Positions 21,601 through 33,600 of a stretch of DNA of 64,000 bases are shown piece by piece (the stretch's first letter is position 1; each line of letters begins with the position of its first letter). The stretch is from Leguminivora glycinivorella (Eukaryota; Arthropoda; Insecta; Lepidoptera; Tortricidae): assembly GCF_023078275.1 (NCBI RefSeq), contig NC_062971.1, positions 18,972,001 through 19,036,000 on the forward strand. Reading direction: 5' to 3'. A model generated the notes under the pieces. The model made no database searches. It saw only the letters and a list, made by a program, of their open reading frames with translations, and had not been told where the DNA came from. The translations under genes were made by a program, and so were the position numbers.

Positions 21601-24600
21601 CGGAAGCACAAACAATACTGTCAGCAGCTGTGTCTGCTCGCCAAGTTTTTCCTCGACCACAAAACTTTATACTACGACGTGGAGCCTTTCTTGTTCTACG
21701 TGATGACGTGCGCCGACGAAGAAGGCTGCCACGTCGTCGGGTACTTTAGTAAGGTCAGTAATTAGTAGTAGTAGTAATCACTTTATTGTGTACAACAGAT
21801 TCATATACAGTTTACAGGAACAGAGGTACAAAGGCGAACTTATCCCTATAAGGGATCTCTTCCAGCTAACCTTAGATTAGATGAGAGGAACATTAAAGTA
21901 GGCAAGATAGACAAACATTCGCACGAAGAGGTTTGTCTCTCCTTTCCTAATGCGAACTGCTAAGGAATGGAACATGTTCCCTTCATCTGTATTCCCGGCC
22001 GAATACAATCTGGGTGTATTCTAGTCAAGACTGAATAGCTATTCTGAACCAGTGAGCTACAACTTCGGCGTTGTCACTTTCCATCAGGTGCGACTAAGGT
22101 CAGGCCAGTTTATAATAATAATAAAAAAATGATTAATGGCGTAGGGATGTGACGACCCCATCGCCCACTGGTTTTACCAGTGCAATCAGTCAACGCAGGG
22201 CAGCTTGTGGCGAGCTGTTGGGGAACAGCGACCCCACGTACCCGAGTGCTCCTGGGGAGTTCTGTTACCTGTAAGGCGGGTGGGTGGGACAGGACTCTCT
22301 ACCTCTGGCTTGCCTTGGCTGGCCGTCCAGAGTGGAGTCGTTAGGGCTACATGCCCCAGGGGTGGAAGCGAAAATTTGCGTAAGACGCGAGTTGATACAG
22401 TGGCTTAACGGCCACTGGGCAGAAAGCGGTGTACACCTCTCGACACCCTTGAGTTCTCACACCGGTGTTGCCCTTGAGCCATCTTGAATGTCGCTTTTTC
22501 TGGGGGCCCATCTTGTGGGGACGAGTCACAGTCTGCCAGAAATAAAATTGGATACCGTTTTATTAGGCAGGCGTCCGGTTTTTTATCCCATAGCCCAGTA
22601 TTTAGTCCATCGCTTTCATCCAATAGCCCAGTTCATTTTAGATTCCATTAACTCTCAAATAGTCCTTACGGCCCAGCCACGACATTGGTCTAAGCGCGGC
22701 AGCGGCGAGCGGCAGCCATACGTGCGAATGAAAAGTCTCATCGCTGTGTCTCGCTTCAATGTATGGCCGCCGCTCGCCGCTGTCGCGCTTAGACCATTGT
22801 CGTGGCTAGGCCGTTACACCCTGGCGGGTGTTGCCTCTGCGTGTGTCCCATGATACGGGCCAGGGCAACATCCGCTCGGTGTACCCCTTACATTTCATTA
22901 AAGTGTCAAAAGGGCCTCTACGCGTTGGCTTCGGCCCCGCGCACGCCTCCCAAAGGTCCGGAACACCATTGTTCCGTGATGGGAAAGACATACACATAAA
23001 AAAATGATTATAGAAACCCCTAGATGTAGGATACGTAAGTTTTTGGAGAGAAAAATCGGTATCTCGGTACTTATCGAAGATCGAGAGAATAGCTATATCG
23101 GTCTCGTCCAGTATACAGTATAAATGCTACTTAAAACATACAGTCTACATTTTTTTATGGTATAGGCGTAGGTGGTATACCAAAGCGCCATCTGTACAAT
23201 TCTGACGCTTCAATGAACTTCGCCCAAATGTCCAGTTCAGTGTTTTGTGTGTGTTGCTTCTGTTTATGCGAGATGTCGCTAGTAGTGACATTTTATTCAG
23301 GTCGTTAAAAGCCTGATTCTGTGGGCCTGTACAAGGAAAATATCAGAAACAAATATCTATAAGGTCAATTTTAAATAATAAATATCTAAACATTAATCAA
23401 ATGAAAATTAACTAAATTCGTATAAATGCAGGGTGTAACTTTTACAACCGGCAATATTTTTTGGATGATAGGCTAGCTAAAGTGAAAGATAATTACTAAA
23501 CATCAAATACCTATCATATTTTGTTTAATTTTATCTAGACTTTACCCTTGGGCCTTGTTTTCTATCTCAAAAAATGGGAACGGTTGATCGGGCGATTCGG
23601 GCGATTGTTTACCTACTCTGTTGCACCGCTGCGTGCTTGGTGTCCATGATTAATTTTAAGAACATATTGGGTTAAATAATGATACACTTTTCTATTGTTT
23701 TGGGTTCAGCTATATGATCATTTCCTAAAATATTGCCGGCCATAAAGTTATATCTCGTATAGCCCGACTGCTTCGCTCAAATATAATTTACTAGCTTTTG
23801 CCCGCGGCTTTGCTCGCGTTTGAAAGAGACAAAAAGTGGCCTATATCACTCTCCATCCCTTCAACTATCTCCACTTAAAAAATCACGACAATTCGTCGCT
23901 CCGTTTTTCCGTGAAAGACGGACAAACAAACAGACACACACACTTTCCCATTAATAATATTAGTGTGGATTTTCTTGAGTTAATTAAATTGGACAAAGAA
24001 TATCCCCCTTATTCATAAACGTTCACTAAAGTTATCAAGCCGATAAAGTTCGTTTGTCCCTTTCTATCACACCAATACGTCGGAAAGGAACAAAATAACT
24101 TTATCGGCTTGATAACTTTAGAGCACGTTTATAAATAAGGGGGTATATGTTTAATACGTTACTATTTTACGACTTTGATTGAATTTGAACACCGAAGCTG
24201 CCAAAATACAAATGTCAGACATCTCTCTCTTTTCCGTAAATAGCGCAACAGAGAAAGAGACTCGCAATTTGCGTACCTACTTCTGTGTTCGCGGTAGGTC
24301 CTCTGCTCTTCTCCATTTTTTTCTACAGCTAACAAATTAGCTTTTAGAGTTTTAATTGCGTATGGTAGTTACACGGTACATTACAACTACCATTAGACAA
24401 GTCGAGTTTTTTTTAGTGGTCGGGCATACAAAACCATACAAATATTTGACCCCTTACGCCGTGTATTGCGTGGGCGCGACCGTCGCCGTCGCGTCTCATC
24501 ACATCCATACAAATATTTGACTCCTTAGACTAGACGGTACAATCAAGTGCAAAAATATGAGTGTATTAGATATAAAAGGTGTTGAAAAAACGTTCCATAG

Positions 24601-27600
24601 CTCTTATTTCGAAGAATGAAGAGCTAAACGAGCAAAAACGAGACAAAAAATACCTTTTTACATATAATGTATTAATATGTATTGATTCTATAAGTGTGAT
24701 CCTGTAATTGGCTTTCTATCTCTTATTCAGTAGTGTTATATTGTAATAGTAGCTGTTGGATCTCCATAAATTAAAATAAATAAATAAATAAATAAAGTAA
24801 AACGTAAGCTCTTGTAAATTTTGCATGCGCGTTATTATATTTCTACATGACTCAGACTTTCTACCCTCAAAATTAAATCCCGTACACGACGCAGCCGCAA
24901 AAATTCAAATTAACGCAAAATCCACGAAGCGTTATTTACAAAAATCTCGACGTACGGCGTACGTTTTAAGGGAGGCGGAGGGCGGTGCAGCCCCCCAGGT
25001 CGTTGCCCCCACAGCTGACGCGACGCTGAATGGGGTAGTAAGCGGTAGTAGGTGTGTGTATGGGCGTGAATTAACGTGCCGCCGAGGGTTTTGGTGTTAA
25101 TGTTTGTTTCAGCCTTAAATGGTAATGCACCTTGTCGAGGTCGTTTACATGCAAGTCATCGTAGAGTACTTATAAATGTTTGAAATGCATCTTAAAGTCT
25201 AGATTCTTTTTTCAGGGCTCCGTACAAAAAGTAAAAACTGAACTCTAATACAGGATCACTGTACTCTGTCCATCAGTCTGTATCTCTCTGGCTGCCTGTT
25301 AACACCAACCAAATTGAAACTAAAACTATATACTCAGATCTACAGTTACTTGAAGCTGTGAAAAAAAATCATACTCGTAAGTTGACGCAAAATATCGTCA
25401 CTACTTTTAAAAAAACTTGTATCTTCGTCTGTCAATGAAAAGAAAATTGTAGTAAGTATGTATGGAAGGCATTTAGACTTACTGCGTTTTAACTTTGAGG
25501 AACAGCGTGAGATACGAGATTTTTTAAAAGTAGTGACGATATATAGAGCTGTCTATTCCGCAATAAAAATATTCCGCTTTCTCAAGGGAATCAAATTAGC
25601 GAATCACATAAACTAAGAACTATTTTCTTCAAATTTGTAAATCAAAATAACAAATAATAAATAAGTTATATTTGTACGGAACCCTTGATGGGCGAGTCCG
25701 ACTCGCAATTGGCTGTTTTTTTTATAAATACCGAAATACAAAATAAGGTTATTCGTATGAAGTCAATGTCTGTCTGTCTGTGGTATCGTAGCTCTCTAGC
25801 TCCCAAATGGGTAAACCAATTTCGACGATATTTTTTGTAAAGTTTTATATGTTTATGGTTCTTATAGGAATAGGTAAGAAACGTTTGATAGTTCAGATAA
25901 ATCAGTTCTCGTTTTTAACCCCCGGCAAAAACGACGGGGTGTTATAAGTTTGACGTGTCTGTCTGTTTGTTTGTCTGTCTGTCTATTTGTCTGTCTATCT
26001 GTGTGTGTGTCTGTCTGTGGCATCGTAGCTCCCGAACGGATGAACCGATTTAGATTTAGTTTTTTTTTTGTCTGAAAGCTGAGTTAGTTGGGAGTGTTTT
26101 TAGCCATGTGTCATGGAAATCGGTCTACTATGTCGCGGTCGGGGGTTTTTTCAAAATTTTAATTTTGTGGTTATATTAAATTAACTAAGATACATATTAA
26201 GTATACGTGAATTAAATATACTTAGGAAACGATATCGTGAATCACAACGCTCTCGTATACCTTCATATAATCAGTGATAATATTCTGATCAACCGTAACA
26301 CAGTGTGTTTTGTTTAATATTATTCGAAAAATACCAAAATCGTCGCAATAACCCTATGTATCTACAACCATAATATAAACTACATTTACCCCGGTTGGCT
26401 CAACACAAGTGGTCGGGTAAAAGTTAGCTGTGTTAGCTGTGTCTGGTTGTACCTGGATTCAATTACACGGCTGGTCGGGGATTTAATCCCGTTTTGGCAG
26501 AGCGTCTGATTGTCGGCCGATTTATCGCATGGCGGCCGTACATGTTGAATCGTGGCTCTTGGCTGAAAGAAATAATTGAAACTGTGAATATAAGTATTTG
26601 TTTAGACGTTTTTTACGTTTTATTCTCATGAAAACAGCGGTAGTTATTTATAAATAAATAAATATAGGGGACACCTTACACAGATCAACATAGCCCCAAA
26701 CTAAGCATAGCTTGTACTATGGGTGCTAAGCGACGATATACATACTTACTTAATAAATACATACTTATATACATAGAAAACATCCATGACTCAGGAACAA
26801 ATATCTGTGCTCATCACACAAATAAATGCCCTTACCGGGATTCGAACCCAGGACCGCGGCTTAGTAGACAGGGTCACTACCGACTGAGCCAGACCGGTCG
26901 TCAATTTCACCTAAAACATACTTTATATTGTACTAGTAGGTAACTAGCCTCCCGCCCTGGATTTACACCTGTGAAAATCATACTAATAATAGAATATAGT
27001 AAGTTGTCCATAAAAGATAAACATATACCGTCGCGGATTTTTTAGACCAATCTTTATTACACTTATCTCAAATTTTAATTCATCTGTAAAATCTTACTAC
27101 CTATTTATGTTTCAAATATCACTCTATCGATTGATGAAATTCAGTTCAGTATAAGGACTGATTCGTAACAAATTTGATAAATTCAGAGTGCTTTTTCTTG
27201 GATAATTTCTAGTTTACTTTGTAATATACATTACACCATTGAAATTGCCAGAATCACTAAATTATTATAGTTTAAATCATTTTTAAAAGCAAATCTCAAC
27301 TAACTAGATAAATAAAATTAACGTGAACGCTGGAAATAATTCGGCGACAAACTGCTGTCAAAATCTTAATTTCTGTTGACGAAACTTGCAAACTTACTTA
27401 ATAATTTTCAACACTACCCGGCAACCAAGATTGGTATAATCTTGGTTGCCGGTTATCTGAAAGGCAATTTCTTTACGATTCCTGTGAAACAATGAAAATG
27501 TAGACGTGTCTCCAAATATCTACTTTACCAGGAATTAAGTTGATGCGATATTAGTTACCTAGCATTGGTTACTTTTCGATAGATAAATCCACAGCCAAAA

Positions 27601-30600
27601 TTGCTGAAAGAATCTGTTAGCAGATTTTATTTAAAAATACGATCTTTCAACTTTATTTTGACAATAGCTTTATATCATCCACGATATTTATGAAGCCAGC
27701 AGCTTGCTAAAGCCAGTGCTCTCGAAATCGGGACGAAAGACTTGATATAACGAAGTCCCACAGTATTGACTCATTAATCGGTATAGGATGTAGTGTCCAA
27801 GAAATTCGTTCATTGAAATGACACCCACGATGAGCAACCAAAATATTTAAAAAAAGGGTAGCCCTTGATAGGACTAAAACTAAGAATGTGTCAAAAAACA
27901 CTGTCGGATGTATGATGGAGGGCATACAACAAAACTTACAACATGAGCAAGGAGAAACGGAGAATGATGAATTTACTAATAAATAATGATTTTTGAATAC
28001 ATTTTTAAGGCTGCTTTAAAAAAAAACGTCATAATAATGTAAAATTGATAGTTTTAGTCGGTGAAATACTACACTTTCCGTTATTTAATAGATTTGTTTA
28101 ATTCAAATTTCAGTTAGAGCATCTTATTATCTTGATTTTTATAAGACTGGATTTTTGAAAACCAAGTCACTAAATTAATTATGAATTTTTCTCTAATGCA
28201 CGTTTAGAAAAACTCACGTATAGAGCTGAATTAGTCGATCTTATTTGTAAAATTTTGACAATTTTGATTACTAAAACAGGTAAATTTATGATTCGTATAC
28301 CCTGTACTACAAACTTCTCAGACTACATTTTTATTATAAGGTTTTAAAAAAGAGTAAACGAGGCTAAGACGAATTCATTTTTTTTCAGAAATTACCTAAA
28401 ATTAAGTGACAATTTCTTTGAAAATCTACATCACATCGAAATAATTTTTGTACTTAATTAATCTGCAACGTTTACTTACATTGCTGTTATGCCTTAGTGA
28501 TTAAAAATTGCTATTATTTATTTTTGGCAATTTTTTGAAAACGAGCCTTCACCGGTACAATTATTACCACTTTTGGACATATTCTCATATTTTGTTAGAC
28601 CAAGTAGAAAAAGTCCTATAATGTGATATATGTTTGTAAACTACTCGCAAAGCCCTTTAATTTGATACTACACACGGTATGATCAAGCGCTCGGTTGCGA
28701 TTTCACTGTTTTTCACACGAAAGCCCTCTTAACACATTATAGAAAAACAATCTTTGATTCGGCCGGCTTCGGTACATTTAACAATTTGTCAAATTCGTTA
28801 CGAATCAGTCCTTATTTGACTTTATCGCGAATAAACAAACCACTAGCTAAGTTAAGGGTGTCTGATGGTAGATGTCTAGTCGATATCTTAGACACGTTAC
28901 GCCTCGGCGACCAGTTTTTTGATTATACTATAATTAAAAAGTAAAATAACAAAATCGCACCCCTTCGTCCCTAGTCTGTAACAAAGGTAGAATATTGCTT
29001 CGAAGTAGCCAAATTAATCCTTTATTGCGTTTTCGTGCGGACTAATAAAATTTCACCTTTTCGACGGCAATGACCTGACTAGCCCTTCAAGCCAAGTAAG
29101 GTGTACTCGGGTAATTCCGAACGTCAAAAACCGTCGGTAAATTCCGAAAAGGGACCCTTATTACTATGGAATCATGGGTGATTATCATTTGAATTTCGGA
29201 ATTATCCTTACCAAGTTAGTTGTTTTTGTAATAATATCTTATTTTTATTTGTTTACCTTGAGGTCAGTTAGGTTAGTATTAGTTTCATTAAGGATTTTAT
29301 TACACAAATAAACAAACAATGAACGATTGAGTAGGTACCATAAACCTTGCTAGATTTCTATTATTTTATGTTTATACCTTCACATACTTACCTATTTATA
29401 TACTTACATATTATGTATAACATTTAACTCAGTGGTAAGTTCTGTTAGAGTAGCATTTGTATTTTCACTTCAATGTTGCATTGCAGTATCATACACCTCA
29501 TGCTATCACAAACCATATTGTGTATGCAATGAGGCTTAAATTTTATTGTTACCATTTCAAAACAGGTTTACACTTCTATCGAGTATCTATAACTACTACA
29601 AAACGCTAAAGAATTTTTTATTTTGTTCTCTGCTAATAAGGCACATTTTGTCCTGCAACCATTTCACGATACGGCAGTTACTATGGCCTACGGCGTAGCA
29701 GCGTAGCACCGTAGCACTCTCAACGTAAACTACGTGACGTAGCGTCTACGGTGTAGTAAGTCGAGGGCCTTGCCTTTCAGTTTTGAAGGAAAATGATGTC
29801 TTAGCGCTCTCATAGACCTTTACCGATATACCTGAAGGAGCTACGGCGTTTGAAGAGGTTCGGAAACGCGCCAAGGCACGTGATTTTTACTGGTAGTGGG
29901 CATAATCATACAACGAAGTACAAATATAATGTAACTTTTCTCTGTCCGAATATTTTCAACGTTATGCTAAATATATATGAATATTATGAATAAAGGTAAA
30001 CTTATCTTAGTTCTTTGGCACAAGTCACTTTGATTTTCTGTCTTGATTTCTACAAAATGCATAAACCATCAAGACCATCGTCAAAAGATATAAAGTCTTG
30101 TGAACGAACGAAATGGTTATAGTACTTAATTAACTGATTCTGACTTTCCTACCTTAAATCTGACACGAGTCAAAGTAAACTTGGCGTCGTTAATTTTTTT
30201 GTATTAATTAACTTAAAGAAGTAAACATATTCGTAGTCCTGCCGAGTATTTCGGTAGCACGAAACACTGCATAGAGCAGGCGTAAGACGGCGTCTGGTCA
30301 ATGACCTCGGTCCAGCAGTGAGCCTCCTCGATGCATCCGGGTCGGGACTCTAACACCAACAGTCATATATGCACTTGTAACAACAATACTCTGTCTAAAT
30401 TTTATTAATCGCTCTCCTATGTGCCCTGTCCTTGTGTGATGCTAAGCATTTTGGTAGTACGAAGTAAGTACTGCAAGAGATCAGGCGTAAGACGACGTCT
30501 GGTCAATGACCTGTTCAGCAGTGGGCCTCCCCCAATACATCCGGGTCATCGCGGCTCCAACTGCGGCTGATGTTGAGATTGCTGAGCATTCCGGTAGTAC

Positions 30601-33600
30601 GGTCGCGGACATTAATTGTTAATCCACTTCTAGCCCATTTTATACTGGACACGTCATAGCTTAATTATGACATGACAAAATTATTGTGGCCTCTGAATGG
30701 CTCAACGATTAAAGTCCGTGAGTGTACGAAGTACTGCAAGAGAACAGGCGTAAGACGACGTCTGGTCAATGACCTCGCGGTCCAGCGCTGAGCCTCCCTC
30801 GATCCGGGTCGCGACTTGAACAACTACTTACAGTCAACCAATTGGAACCCTAGGCTACTGTAGAACCACATCTCGGACACTGGCGATCAAATATATGAAA
30901 GAGGTGCGTTCCTAGCACACATTCTAAGCTCGTGTAGGTGAACGCGTACCATGCTTGTATGAGTGAGATATGACAGGTTGACTCTTCGCGTTTTTGACAG
31001 GCGGTAACTGTGAGGTAACCGAGAGGGGGTGGGCGGCGCTTTCAGCGGGGAGCGGGAGTGGCCATACTGCACGATAGTACTCTTTATTATACTGTGGTAG
31101 AACTATGTCATAGTGACGTCATAAAGCTACCTAATTGTAAGAAATCTCTTACTGCTTGTAATTTTGACATGGTTGTAGAGTGGCCTAGGGTTCCAATTGG
31201 CTGACTGTACAGTGTACATTTACAGTCGCCACCATCAGATAATAGAAGCGGTAAATTTACTAACAAATATCTGAACATGCCTCTGTTGAGGAGGCGATAA
31301 GGAGAGTTTAGATATTTTTGCGCGCCCCGGTCGCTCAGATATATCTGGTGGCGATTGTACTAACAACTATACACTCTGTTTTCATTGAACTCCGTTAACT
31401 TTAAGGGAAGGTTCTTTAGATCAAATACAATCAATTTCTTTAAGAAACTAGCGTCTTAGCTCTTACGATTATTGAGTTATTAAAAAAATAAAGATAATTA
31501 CTGAACACGTGTGTGACAGCCTTTACCAATTCCTAATGTTATTTGTTTTGACATGTGCCGTCAATCACTGACATCAACTTGAATGTTATTCTTAAGGGTC
31601 TCTCACACTAATAAATTCATTTATTGTGTATGAAAATGATTAAAAAAAAAAAATTTTTTTTTTTGCGAATTTAACTAAAAGTGTTATGCAGGGTGGTTAC
31701 TGATGGTGGCCTCCTTCTGCGAAGCAGTCATGTCGCGGAAGGAGGAAGCAGAGAGAGAGCGAGAGGCAGCTGTTGACGCTCCTCCGCTACGACGAAAGCG
31801 GCAGGGTCGAAGGCGGAGAGCGTACGCTCGCCTCGAGCCCTAGAGAGGCCATGCCCCATATGTGATGCCGGGAAGGGGGATCACGCGTTTCCGATCCTCC
31901 TTTACGATGCGGGTGCCCTGGTCAGGGCTACCGGAGAGCGCAGTGGTGAAGTGAAACGTTCCGAACCCAGTGCGCTCTCACAACGGAAAAGAGGGTGAAA
32001 CGCCGGAGTGGGTTTAGTGGGTAGGGCCGTTTCTCCCCTTCTCGTCAGGAGAAGGGAAAGCAACGGCGAGTCCCACACAGCGTGCGCAACAGCATTCCCA
32101 CTCCGTCAAAAAAAAAAAAGGGTGGATCCTGATAGTGAACCTAGCTACGTGTCGAATTTAACGGAAAACAAAAAAAACACGGTGTAGACAGTTCAACAGC
32201 TTAAATGAACCTGGTAGGTAGTATTTATCTGGGTAAACCGAACTAAAATGTCATTTGCGGTGTTACATCACAGAAATACAATATTTTCATTTTCAATTAC
32301 ATGTGCTCTGCCTACCCCTTTATGGGATACAGGCGTGATTATATGTATTTATGTATGTATGTATGTATGTATTTTCAAATTAGTTGCTCTAAAACGTGAT
32401 GTGTTTCTGTTAAAGTTCGATAAAGGTTAGATATTGAGTTCATATCAACTTTATTGAACTATCCAATTCTTAGATAAATAACGCAATATCTAAGTTCAGA
32501 AAACTTCGACTAATTAGAATATACTAACAAAACTCTACCTAACTATGTCTCTACTGAGAATGTTTTGATTGTAGACTAAATATTATTAATGATTTATTAT
32601 TACTTCTAACTCTTATCACTCAAAACTGAAAATCCTTTCCAGTCCTTTAAAATGTTACACGATATAGTGAAAATATTATACTACATGACTTGTAAAACAG
32701 TTGTACTATCAGCAGCAAAAGTGCATGGAGAAATTATGTATCAATTCATTGATAAATTCGCCATGCACTTTTACGTACATGAGTAATGAGCATCATAATC
32801 CTAATCAGCAACTGTGGCGACCAAAGGTATCTAGTGTTTACAACTTAAGTATATACCTAAATCCAGACAAAGGATGAGACCACAGACTGTCTGTACGAGG
32901 TCATCGAACTAGGGCCGCCCCCCCCCACTTCCCGAATCGTTAAAAATAAAATCCCCTAAGAAAGTATAAGCTTTTTGATAAATAAGCTTCTTAGAGAAAG
33001 GCTTTTATGTCTGACGCGAGACATTAGGTTTCAAGTTCTTATAAAGTACGTGTAAATGATACAAAGACGTACATAACCTTTAGGTAAGAGAATGAAGAGG
33101 TATTTTGAGCTCATAAACAACTTAGTATCCCTTTATAAAGGTTATGTTAAACAAATTTAATTTAACACAATGTATTATGTAAAAGTCGACACAGGTCATT
33201 GTAAAGTTCAAAAGTGTTTATTTTTTTCTCTAAATAACTAGGTAATGCCCACTTGTTTCTCCCATCCCCATCTATTTGTATGTTCCATTATTATTATTAT
33301 TTTGCCTAAAAATCGGTAAATTTAATTTTTCGATCAATTTTGATTGGGTTTATATTCATACTGGCCGAATGTAATTTTTAACAGTACTGTATTGAACCCA
33401 GCAATTATTCTTAACCTTATGCCATTTTCACTGATCTGTAGTTTAAAAATGCAATCGCACATTTGAAAGTTGGCACTTTTCGTTTGCGTCAGCCCCTACA
33501 AACTATAAGTACATAGGTAGGTACATAAAATTCATAAAGTGAGTTTAGCTAGACGTGAACACTGGCTGGAGCAGATTTATTTCGTTAGGTGTGTGCGTCG

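Noticed and set aside
22205..22999. ORFs of 60-121 codons on both strands
   Set aside because: No recognisable domain; they cross the retroposon and its nested MITE, and composition explains the lack of stops.
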